Positions 6,599 to 17,000 of a DNA stretch of 48,043 nt are shown in pieces (the stretch's first letter is position 1; each line of letters opens with the position of its first letter). The stretch is taken from positions 1 to 48,043 of the forward strand of contig JAWXBP010000339.1 in the NCBI GenBank assembly GCA_034440135.1, read 5' to 3'. This DNA comes from Planctomycetia bacterium (GTDB taxonomy: Bacteria; Planctomycetota; Planctomycetia; Pirellulales; JALHLM01). The translations under genes were made by a program, and so were the position numbers. Under the pieces are notes generated by a model that saw only the letters and a program-made list of their open reading frames with translations, did not search any database and was not told the origin of the DNA.

Positions 6599-9500
6599 AT
6601 GAAACGACGACCCTTGCGCCGCGTCGTCTCCCGAGGACTCGAGAAACGAGCCCTGCGTTTGGAGTCGTTGGAATCGCGCGCGCTGCTGAGCGGCGCGCCG
6701 CCGGGATATTTGGCCGGGCCCGAGTTTCGGGTGAACACCTTCACTGCGGGCAACCAGCAGTTCGATCCGTTTAACGCCCAAAACGTGGCGATGGACGCCG
6801 ATGGTGACGCTGTGGTCGTGTGGGTGAGCGATTCGCAGGACGGCAGCGACCGCAGTATCCATGCCCAGCGTTACGCCGCCGACGGCACGGCGGCCGGCGA
6901 CGAGTTTCAAGTCAGTCTGTACACGACGAACAACCAGATGAACGCGTCGATCGCAATGGACGCCGATGGCGATTTCGTCGTGACCTGGAGCAGCAAGGGG
7001 CAAGACGGTTCGGACTATGGCGTTTACGCGCGTCGCTTCAACGCCGCTGGCGTGCCGCGCGGCGGCGAATTTCGCGTGAATCAAGAGTCCGCGGGCTATC
7101 AACGACTTTCGACAATAGCCACAGATGCGCAAGGCAACTTTATCGTCGCCTGGGCCGAGCGACCGTCCGAGCTACAAATCTGTCCCTGTCAAATCATGGG
7201 GCGCAGGTACGACATGGATGGCGTGCCCTTAGGGGACGAATTTCAGATCAACGAACCCTCGACCGATTTTGTTACAGAGCCGCACGTGGCGGTCAACGGA
7301 CGCGGTGACTACGCGGTCGTCTGGCGGCGGAGCCAAGCCGCTGGGACGGACGACGTCTATGGCCGTAACTTCGCAGCGGACGGCACGCCGCGAAGCAGCG
7401 AATTTCGCGTCCACCAGCGCACGGAGAACCAACAAATTCGCTCCGGCGTAGCGATCACGGCCGCAGGCGAGGTCATCGTTACCTGGCACAACCAGTCCAC
7501 GGTCGCCGGCGTGATCGAACCGCGGCACGTCTTCATGCGCCGCTTCGCGCTGGACGGCACGCCGCTTAGCGACGACACGCGCGTTAATACTTCGCCAGAG
7601 CCAGAACATCGCAACCCCGCCGTCGTCGTGACGCCGGCCGGCGACTCGGTCGTGACTTGGGCCGGAAAGAATTTCGAGGAGCCCGGAAACAACACGTTCG
7701 GCGCGTTCCTTCAGCCGTATGACGCGAGCGGGAACGCGGTCGGCGGCGAAACGCTCGTCAACGTTACCACGGCGGGACAGCAACAATTCCCCGCGATCGC
7801 CACGGACGCCGACGGCGACTTTCTGGTGGCCTGGTCGAGCTTGGGCCAAGACGAAGGCAACGAATTCGGCATCTATGCCCGGCGGTTCGAGCGTGGCGCG
7901 GACAGATCGCCGCCCATCGTCGGCAATGTCTTCGTGGGAGGGGACGAGCATGCCATGCGCGAACGCGAGGTGCTCGTGCAACATCCCGAGCGGATGGTCG
8001 TGACGTTCAGCGAAGCGATCGATCTATCGCCGGGCGGGGCCCGCCAGCAGTGGCGTCTGCTGCGCAATGGCGTGGACGAAAGCGAGCGACTGGCCGCGGC
8101 GACGTACGTGTTCAACGGCGCGGCGAATCGCCACGAAGCGACGCTCGATTTCCAGACACCGCTGCCGGACGGCGACTACGAGTTGATCGCCTTGCCCACG
8201 CTTCGCGATCTCTCCGGAAAAATGCTGGACGGCGACTACGACGCCGTCGGCGGAGACGCGTTTACCCGGCGTTTTACGATCACGACTCCGGAAGCCAAGG
8301 GCCCTCAACTGTCGATCGCAACGGGAGACCTGTTGATCGACGACGGCGTGCCGGGCGCCATCGCGCGGGACGCGGCAGGCAATTTCATCCTCGTCTGGCC
8401 TGCTGCGGGGCAAGGCCTTGATATCCGAGCACAGCGGTACGACGTCAACGGCAACGCTGTCGGCCCGGAGATCGCTGTAAACAGTTTGCTTGCCGGCGAC
8501 CAGAAACAGCCGACCGTCGCGATGGACCATGACGGCAATTTCGCCGTGGTCTGGACGAGCATCAACGAACTCGGTGAACAGGACGCGGACAATGAAGACA
8601 TTTACCTGCGGCGCTTTGACTCCGCGGGCAATCCGTTGGGCGCCGAGCTGCGCGTCAACGTCTCCGACAGCGGCGTGACGTCGCCGTTTGTGCAACAGCG
8701 GCCAACCATTGGCATGAGCCCCACGGGCGAGTTCGTCGTGGCTTGGGAAACGAGCGCACATCCAGGCGGCGGCGGAGTCGATATTCACTTCCAGAGATTT
8801 AACGCCAACGGTTCGCGAAGCGGAATCGAGACGCGAGCCAACTTTGAAGAGGAGGACACGCAGCGTTTCCCGCACGTGGCGATGGATGCGTACGGCGACT
8901 TCGTTTTGACTTGGACCAGCCGTCGACAAGACGGTTCGATCCCCGTCAGCGATGGTGTCTACGCCCGCCGTTTCTCAGCGGCCGAGGGAACGCTCGTCGG
9001 CAGCGAATTCCTCGTGCATCGCGATGATGTGGCGGGAGAACAGCGCAGATCAACCGTGGCGATGGATTCTAGCGGCAACTTCGTGATCGCCTGGCAATCG
9101 GTCGCGTTGGGCGCTGAGGACATTTACGCCCAGCGATACGCGTCCCGCTTAAACGGCGCGCTCAGCTATGAATTTGCTGTCGGCCCTCGATTCAGGGTCA
9201 ATCAGCAAACGGCCGGTCCACAGCAGCGCCCCGTGGTGGCGATGGACGCGGATGGCGATTTTGTCGTGACCTGGCAGAGCAACCACTCGCCGCAATTGAA
9301 CGATATCAAATATCGTCGCTATGCCTGGAATGGCACGGCGCAGAGCGACGAGTTGGCGATTGCCGATGTTGGAACGCCCACGCAGCAGACCTTGCCGCAG
9401 TTGGCCATGGACAGCCAAGGCAATTTCGTTCTGGGCTGGCATGCGGAAGAATCGCCGACCCCGGGCCTCTTCGCCCAGCGCTTCGTCGGTTTCGTGAATT

Positions 9501-11050
9501 CGCCCCCCGCCGCCGACGCCGGAGGATCGTACGCCATCGCCGAGGGGCAGCCGCTCCAACTCAACGCCGCGGGGAGCGCCGATGTCGATGCCGGTCACGC
9601 CGCGCAACTGCGCTACGATTGGGATCTCGACGGCGACGGCGCCTTCGACGACCTGGTCGCCGCCGATGCATTGGCGACAGTCACTTGGAACACGCTTTCC
9701 AGCCTGGGCGTCGTCGACGACGGCCAATATGCGATCTTCGTGCGCGTCACCGATCCACTGGGAGGCGTGTCCGTCGACAGTGCGACGCTGAGTTTGTCGA
9801 ACACCGCGCCCAGCCAACTCGTGCTCGTGACCGGCGCCGCGATCGACGAAGGCGGCGAAGCCATGGTGACCGGCACGTTCGTCGACCCGGGATTTCGCGA
9901 CGAACACCAACTGCGGATCGACTGGGGCGACGGGACGATCGAAACGCTATCAATTCCAGCCGGGTTACAATGGTTTTCCTTCAAGCACGTGTACGTTGAC
10001 GACAATCTCGCCGACTCCTTTCGGATCACCGCCCGCGTGATCGATGATGACGAAGGAATGAGCGATCCGGCTGAGACGTCCCAAACGGTTGCGAACCTGG
10101 CTCCGTTTTCTCTGGCGGTTCAACTCAGCGATGCGAGAGAGGGCGAAACGTTGACGGTCGTAGGTAGCTTCTTGGACGCTGGAACGGGCGATGTACATGA
10201 CGTCTACGTCGATTGGGACGACGGCCAAGGTCTAGTGAAATTGCCCGCCGCTGCAGTTGTGGCGCGCCAATTCACCGCCGCGCATGTGTACCGCAATAAT
10301 CGAAACGATGTCGAAATTCGGTTGCGCGTCCACGACGACGACGGCGGAGTCGTGCAAACGACGCGGCGCGTGAATGTCGAAAACGCATCACCGGCGAATG
10401 TGGTGCTAACATTGGCCGTAAACGTTGTGGCCGTGGACGGGTTGGTGCAATTGAGTGGGACTTTCACCGACGCCGGTCTTGACGACCGACATATTGTCGA
10501 CGTGTTTTGGGGCGACGATTCATCACCACAGTCGATTCCGTTGCCAATTGGCGCACGAAACTTCGTCGCCACCTATCGCTATCCACTCCCAACAGCTTAC
10601 GTCATCTCCGTCACAGTCTCAGATGAAATGGATGAATTGGCGACTGGAACGACCACCGTTCAAATCATCTGCGGAGTTTCCGGCGATACCAACGCCGATT
10701 GCGTCGTGAACGTGGCGGACCTCAACGCCGTCCGCAACTTTTTCGGCACCGGCGTGCCTGGCGGCCCGCGCGTCCCGGGAGACGTCTATCCCTTCGACGG
10801 CGTCGTCAATGTGAACGATCTCAATCAAGTGCGCAACCAGTTCGGCGTCAGCGCCCCGGCGCCGCAGTCGAATCACGAAAGCACCATCGCGCCGCGCATC
10901 GACGAGCACTCGGTCAGTCGATCCTTGACAGCGCTGGACGCTGTCTTCGCCCGTTGGACGAACAACGAGCTGCCTCCACGGTTGTTGCTCGACGACGCCG
11001 GTCAGCCGCGTGGAACCCAGCGACGCAAGGCCGTGATGAGCTCCCGCTAG
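6599..11050 (+). CDS. Giant LEPR-XLL surface protein: two 7-repeat propellers, PKD-like domains, dockerin
   Basis: A 1483-residue secreted protein. The N-terminus is basic with the LEPR-XLL-like motif LESLESRALLSG. Residues 41-440 hold seven repeats of about 55 residues with the core VAMDADGDFVVTW and the ends RRF..G..LGGEF. An SbsA-like Ig domain (about 440-560) follows, then seven more repeats to about residue 965. The 7+7 count suggests two beta-propellers. Four PKD/Ig-like modules follow, starting with AADAGGSYAIAEGQPLQL (about 968-1355). A dockerin-like pair ends the protein (GDTNADCVVNVADLNAVRN near 1360 and FDGVVNVNDLNQVRNQFG). No Shine-Dalgarno is seen. Likely role: extracellular scaffold or adhesin. 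The stop interlocks with the convergent protease stop. Confidence 0.85.
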   Translation: MKRRPLRRVVSRGLEKRALRLESLESRALLSGAPPGYLAGPEFRVNTFTAGNQQFDPFNAQNVAMDADGDAVVVWVSDSQDGSDRSIHAQRYAADGTAAGDEFQVSLYTTNNQMNASIAMDADGDFVVTWSSKGQDGSDYGVYARRFNAAGVPRGGEFRVNQESAGYQRLSTIATDAQGNFIVAWAERPSELQICPCQIMGRRYDMDGVPLGDEFQINEPSTDFVTEPHVAVNGRGDYAVVWRRSQAAGTDDVYGRNFAADGTPRSSEFRVHQRTENQQIRSGVAITAAGEVIVTWHNQSTVAGVIEPRHVFMRRFALDGTPLSDDTRVNTSPEPEHRNPAVVVTPAGDSVVTWAGKNFEEPGNNTFGAFLQPYDASGNAVGGETLVNVTTAGQQQFPAIATDADGDFLVAWSSLGQDEGNEFGIYARRFERGADRSPPIVGNVFVGGDEHAMREREVLVQHPERMVVTFSEAIDLSPGGARQQWRLLRNGVDESERLAAATYVFNGAANRHEATLDFQTPLPDGDYELIALPTLRDLSGKMLDGDYDAVGGDAFTRRFTITTPEAKGPQLSIATGDLLIDDGVPGAIARDAAGNFILVWPAAGQGLDIRAQRYDVNGNAVGPEIAVNSLLAGDQKQPTVAMDHDGNFAVVWTSINELGEQDADNEDIYLRRFDSAGNPLGAELRVNVSDSGVTSPFVQQRPTIGMSPTGEFVVAWETSAHPGGGGVDIHFQRFNANGSRSGIETRANFEEEDTQRFPHVAMDAYGDFVLTWTSRRQDGSIPVSDGVYARRFSAAEGTLVGSEFLVHRDDVAGEQRRSTVAMDSSGNFVIAWQSVALGAEDIYAQRYASRLNGALSYEFAVGPRFRVNQQTAGPQQRPVVAMDADGDFVVTWQSNHSPQLNDIKYRRYAWNGTAQSDELAIADVGTPTQQTLPQLAMDSQGNFVLGWHAEESPTPGLFAQRFVGFVNSPPAADAGGSYAIAEGQPLQLNAAGSADVDAGHAAQLRYDWDLDGDGAFDDLVAADALATVTWNTLSSLGVVDDGQYAIFVRVTDPLGGVSVDSATLSLSNTAPSQLVLVTGAAIDEGGEAMVTGTFVDPGFRDEHQLRIDWGDGTIETLSIPAGLQWFSFKHVYVDDNLADSFRITARVIDDDEGMSDPAETSQTVANLAPFSLAVQLSDAREGETLTVVGSFLDAGTGDVHDVYVDWDDGQGLVKLPAAAVVARQFTAAHVYRNNRNDVEIRLRVHDDDGGVVQTTRRVNVENASPANVVLTLAVNVVAVDGLVQLSGTFTDAGLDDRHIVDVFWGDDSSPQSIPLPIGARNFVATYRYPLPTAYVISVTVSDEMDELATGTTTVQIICGVSGDTNADCVVNVADLNAVRNFFGTGVPGGPRVPGDVYPFDGVVNVNDLNQVRNQFGVSAPAPQSNHESTIAPRIDEHSVSRSLTALDAVFARWTNNELPPRLLLDDAGQPRGTQRRKAVMSSR

Positions 11051-14000
11051 CGACGCGGCTTGGCAGGGCGAATCGGCGTTACCGCGGCGGCTTGCCAATT
11101 CTGAAAGAGCAGATCGGCCGCGCGTTGGCGTTGCTCTGTATGTTGCGTTGGCGTGTGCCGCGTCATCGCGCTAGGTGCGCCAGCGGGCGTAGCACCGAAC
11201 TGATTGCGCACGGCGTTCAGATCGCTGATGTCGACGTCGTTGTCGCCATCGGCGTCCCCAAGTCCTTCACCGCCGAAGTTGTTGCGAACATTGTTCAAGT
11301 CAGTGATATCGACGCGGCCGTCCTCATTGGTATCGCCGACGAGGCGGGGCGCGACCGTGACGGTAAAACTAACAGGATTTGCAAACGCGCCGGCGGTATC
11401 GAACAGCACCAGGGTGACGGTGGACGATCCCAGCGCATCGTCGGCGAGCGTGAATCGAAGCGTCCCGTCGGCGCTCACCTGCGGCCGTCCGGCGACGCCC
11501 GCGAAGATCGCCGTATGCGTATCATAAGTCGGATAGAAGAAGACGTTCTGCGTCAGCTTTTCGTCGTCCGGTCCCACGCTGACGTTGGTCGCCCAGTTCG
11601 GAATGATGTGCGCGCCGGAGTTCTTCGGCACCACGACGTTTTCGCCGCGCGTGAACGAAGGCGGATCGTTGACCGCATTCACCACGATGCGATATGACTT
11701 CGCGGCGGACACGGCCCCCAAGCTGTCGCGCGCCACGATCGACAGATTGGCAATCCCGTTGGCGTTGGGCGCCGCGCGAAATCGAATCGTGCCGACGGCG
11801 TCGATCTGCGGCCGACCGAGCGCCGTGAACAGTCCGGGATTGTCGTTCTCAACGACGAATTCCACGGTTTGACTCGCCCGCTCATTCTCCGCCCCTGGTG
11901 AAATACTTGTGATCCGGCCGGCGTAAACCTGCGGCCCGCCGTCCTCCTGGGCGTCGGTGACGTCCGGCCCGAGGACAAAACTCGGCGCGTCGTTCACCGC
12001 GTTGACGATCAGCCGGAAGGTTTGCGGATCCGACGTATCCTGTCCGCCGCGTTCCGTGCCGCCGCCGTCTCGGAGGCGCACCCGTACGCCGGTCTCGCCA
12101 AAAGCGTCCGGGGCAAGTCGGAAGCTCAATCGGCCCAGACCGTCGATAGTTGGCGGCACGGCGAACAACGACGGGTCGTAGCCGTCGACGAGATAGCTCA
12201 ACGGTGGTTGCGGCGTATCGTCCTCGCCGTCGCCATAGGATTCCAACTCCGCGAAGTCGAGATTCATCGTTGCGTTCGCGGGAGCGTCTTCGGCAAAAAT
12301 CAGCGTGTCGCTGCCGAACAGCAGCGACGGCTTGTCGTTGACCGGCCGAACGGTGACGGTGAAGGTCCGCGTGAAGACGCCGTTGTCGGCCGGCGACAGC
12401 AAGTTCAAATCAGCGCCGCCGTCGGTAACGGTGACGGTGACGCGCGCCGCGCCCCACTTGTTCGCCGCGGGCGTGAATCGCACGGCGCCGGCCTTGGTGA
12501 TGATGTTGTAATCGCGCACGAGCGCCAGGAACAAAGCGGGATTGTCGGAGGACACTTCAATCTTGAGCGGCTGCACTTCGCCGCCGCCTGCGGTGATGTC
12601 AGACAGTACAATCTTCGTTTCCAAGGCGTCTTCGTCGACCACTTGCGGCGGAATCTCATTCAACGTCGGCGGATGGAGCACGGAGCGCACTCCGATATCA
12701 AGCAACGGCAACACTTGATTCTCGTTGCCGGTCAACTCCACGTAATGAGCGCCATTGACTTTTGCATTGGTGAGCAACGCCACGCGGTTCGACCAGCCGC
12801 TCGATACGACCACGTCCGGTAGGCCATCATTGTTCAAGTCGCCGGCGGCCACGCTGAGATGTTCCGACGCGCCAAACCGCGCGACGCCGACGTTGTACGG
12901 TTGCACCGCGGCGAAACCGACGGTCCCTTGCCGTCGTAAATTGCGCAACACGCTGAGGCCGCGCACCGCACCGCCGCCGACCTTCGTGGTCACCAGCAGG
13001 TCGTTGTCGTTGTCGCGGTCAATGTCCGCGACCGCGAGCGACATTGGCGAGGCGGCCAAATCGAAGTCCTGCCGCGTCGTAAAGTTGCCCTGAGTGTCGT
13101 TCCACCGCACCGTCACGCTGCTATCGAAAACGTTCGCGGTCACCAGGTCGCGGTGGCCGTCGTCATTCAGATCGGCGAGCGACACCGACGTCGGTCCTCG
13201 GCCGGTCGCAACGGTCGACGCGACTTGGAACTCGCCCGCCACATTGCGCAAGACCGTGACGTTGTTCGAACCGAAATTGGCGACCAGCAGCTCGGGATAG
13301 TCGTCATCATCCCCATTCAATTGCGCTGACGCAATCGCTCGGGGCGATTGACCCACCGCAATGATTTGCCGAAACGGCGGCGAGTCCGGAAACACGCCGC
13401 CGCCGGAGTTTCGCAGCACGCGCAAGTTTCCTTCGGACTCGTTCACCACGGCCAGGTCCGTTCGGCCGTCCTGGTCCCAGTCGCCGGCCGTGATCGCAGT
13501 CGGCGCAAACCCAGCCGCGTACACGCCGCCCAAGACAAACCAACCGTGACCGTCGCTCAAGAACACCGTGATCGTACTGCCAAACTGATTCGTCACGGCG
13601 ATATCGAGCCCGTGCGCGCCGTCGAGTTGCGCGGTCACGATCGACGAGGGGCCGCTCGCCAAAGTACTCGCCGCGGAAATGGCGCCCAGCCGCTCCAGTA
13701 CGCCGCCGTTGTTACGGACGATCGTCACGTCGTTCGACAGCGCATTGGCCGTGGCGACGTCCTGATCGTTGTCGCCATCGTAGTCGAAGAGCGCCACCTC
13801 CTGCGGGGCGTCGCCCACGGGCGTGACCGATTCGGTGAACTTGTTCCCCAGCGGCGCGGTAGTCGCCTGATCGTCGGGCGTCACGGCCCTGACCGCATAC
13901 ACGCCGCCGCCAAGATTGTTGAACTCGTACACGCCGGCGCTATTCGTCTGGTCAATCTCGTCGCCGTCGCTCTTGTGGCCGGAGTGATCTCTGTCGAGGT

Positions 14001-17000
14001 ACACGTCGGCAAACGGCATCGGCAATTCACCGTCATTGTGGACGCCGTCGCCGTTGGCGTCGCGATAGTACCTGCCGGTAATCCGCCCTTTGACGCTGAC
14101 GCCGTAGTTGCTGAACTGATAGAGGCCGAAGTCGCGACCGACGGCGGCCTCGGCGGCGTCCAACTCGACGACGTATTCCGACTCCGCCTGATCCGCGCGC
14201 GGCGACGTCTGGAGCCAGCCGCTCAACTCCGCCACGCGCACCTTGAACGGCAGGAACGGCTGAATGTTTGTCAGCACGTAGTTGCCGGCCGGATCTGTGA
14301 TGGCAATCGGCTCGCGCGTACCTTGCGAATCGATCGGAAAGCGATCCAGCACGCCGTTGCCGTTCAGATCGAGATAGACCTCGCGGCCGGACAATGGCGG
14401 CTCCACGCCCGCGGCGAAGATGCCGTTCTGATCGAGGTCGTGAAACACGCGTCCGCGGATTTCCGCCCGCAACGGCAACTCGCCGAAATCGAAACCAGAC
14501 GCCGACTCGCCGGCGTACAGGTCCGCGCGGTGCTGTCCGCGCGAGTTGACAAACGGATGTACGCCGGGTTCCTCGGCGACGGCTACGTTCAGATCCGCAA
14601 AACCATCCGAGTTCAAGTCGCCCACGGCGAGACTGGCCGGAGCGCCCGCCGGCGAAAGTCGCGATGTCCCTTCGATGGTGAACTTGCCGTGGCCGTCGTT
14701 GAGCAGGGTCTCGACGCGCCTCAAATCATCGAGCGCCACGGCCGCGTCGAGATCGCCGTCGCGGTCCCAATCAGCGAGCGCAACGTCTTGTGGCAGGCCC
14801 GGCAGTTCAAGCGTCGCTTCCGCGGTCGCTTGAAAGACGCCATCGCCACGGTTCACTAGCACGCCGAACTCCCGCGCGGCGCGGCGTAGGCCGATCAAAT
14901 CCAAGTCGCCATCGCCGTCCATGTCGGCGGACTGATAAGGCGTGACCGCGTTGACCAGGTTAGTCGACTGCGAGGCGTCGAATTGACCGCCGCCGAGGTT
15001 CAACAACAGGTCCGTCCCCACGATCAGGTCGACGGTCGCGCTCCCTGACTGATTCGGATTGAAATTTCCCGCCACGATCGCTTCCGCCAGTCCGCTCACG
15101 TCAAAAGATTGCGACGTTGGAAAAACGCCCGCACGATTGTTGAGCGCCACGCGCAGTCTTCCGCCATCGGAGCCCGCGTTCGGCTCCAGCCAGACGAGAT
15201 CGACAAATTGATCGCCGCTCACGTCCACGAGCAGCGGCGCACTGGGGAAGTTCGCGGTGTCGATGACATGTTCCGGAGCGGCGAACGTCCCGTCGCCGCG
15301 ATTGCGCAACAAGGTCAGATTGCCCGCCGACGCGGTATGCGCCACGATGAAATCAACGTCGCCGTCGCGATCGACATCGCCGTGCGCGAGCGTGCCGGCG
15401 GCCCATGGGACGCCAGTGGAAACATAAACCGGTGCGGCGAAATTCCCCTGACCGTTGTTCTTCAGAATGATCAGCCGGTCGGACGTGGCGTCCGGATTTG
15501 ACTCGAGCGCCACCAAGTCGAGATAAGTGTCCGCGTCCACATCGACGGCCACCAGATCGGCGATTGACACGTTGGCTTCCAAAGCCGAAGTTCCGGCAGC
15601 CGTCAACCAACTGGGCGAGGTGCGTTTCCAACCCGGCTGCGATTCCGTCGCCACGTAGTGCACGCCTGGCGGCAAATCCTCGAACGCATACACGCCATCC
15701 GCATCCGTGACGACGAATGTCTCATCGCTATCGCGCTTGCCGTCACGATCCTTGTCGAGATACACGACCAACCCGGCCAGGGGCGGCTCGTTGGCGTCGC
15801 GAATTCCGTCGCCGTCCTGATCTTGAAACCGCACGCCGCGCAGTTCGGCCTGGTAGCGTTCCACGGCGCCGACGTCCGCCGTCATGACGCCGTTTCCGTC
15901 GCCGTCCTGGGGACGTGGTGCGCCGAGTTGATCAAATGCCGGCGAGCGCGCGGGATCGGCGGCATCGATCGCGAGGCTATTTGGCAATAGTTGATGTACC
16001 AGCGGCGTGCCGTCGGACGGCAAGCCGACCAGCCCCGCAGCGGCCTGTGAGTTCACTTGATCCGTTGCCCGTCCAAATCCCGTCGCGCCGTTCGAAGCAC
16101 CGACCAGGTTGTACCCGAGACTGGCCAATACGCCGCCGAGATCGATAGGAGTAACGCCCGTGCGGTTTCCGGCAATCAAGCTGCTCTTGATAGCCAGCGT
16201 TCCGCCCGCTTCGCCATAGATGCCGGCGCTCCCGGCATCGGAATTGTTCTGCGCGATCGTGGCGTGAACCATCGCCGTGACGGCCTCGGCCGCGCTAAAT
16301 ACGCCCGCGCCGTTCGCCGTGGCATCGTTGTTCGAGACGGTCACGTTTTCCAGCACGAGCGTCGCGGCGGCGAGCACCGAATCCTCGTCATAGCTCGCCT
16401 CGTAGCGCTGCAGGAAGATTCCCCCGAGATCGCCGGCTCCTTTGCCGTTCCAGACGATCGTGACCTGATTCACCGAATTGGCGGCGACGCGCGGATTGAG
16501 CTGGCTGCCACTGGTCGTCGAGTTCACGCGGAACTCGGCGCTGCGCGGATGGCCTTGATCGTCGAACTGTCGCGCGTACACGCCCCACCCTTCGCCGTCT
16601 CGTCCCAAGCTGGCGAACGTGGCGATCAGGCCGCCGTCGGCCAACGCCGCCAAGGCTGCTCCACGTTCGAGACCAGTCGAAGTGGTGCTCAATGGAACGA
16701 CGCCGGCAATCGGTTGTCCCGAGGAATTCAACAACCGATATTCCAGTTGCTCTGTCGCACCGCCATCGCTGATGCGGCTCCACGCCACGGCGTAGCCGTC
16801 GCGCGTGGCGACCAGGCTCGTCGCCAACAACGACGCTTGGGCAGCGCTGGCAATCACCAGTTCCGTGCCGAGCGGCTGCGCGGAGGCGTCAAAGAGTTGG
16901 CCGCGCAGCGAGAATCGACCATCCACCTCTTCGGTGGACCAAACTACCAGCGACCTGCTATCCGCGTCGATCGCCGCGAGACCGCCCGTTTGTTGCCCGG

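Noticed and set aside
13348-14859. 503-codon open frame on the plus strand
   Set aside because: Antisense shadow of the giant protease; Arg/Val/His-rich with no motif, produced by the strong codon bias of the real gene.
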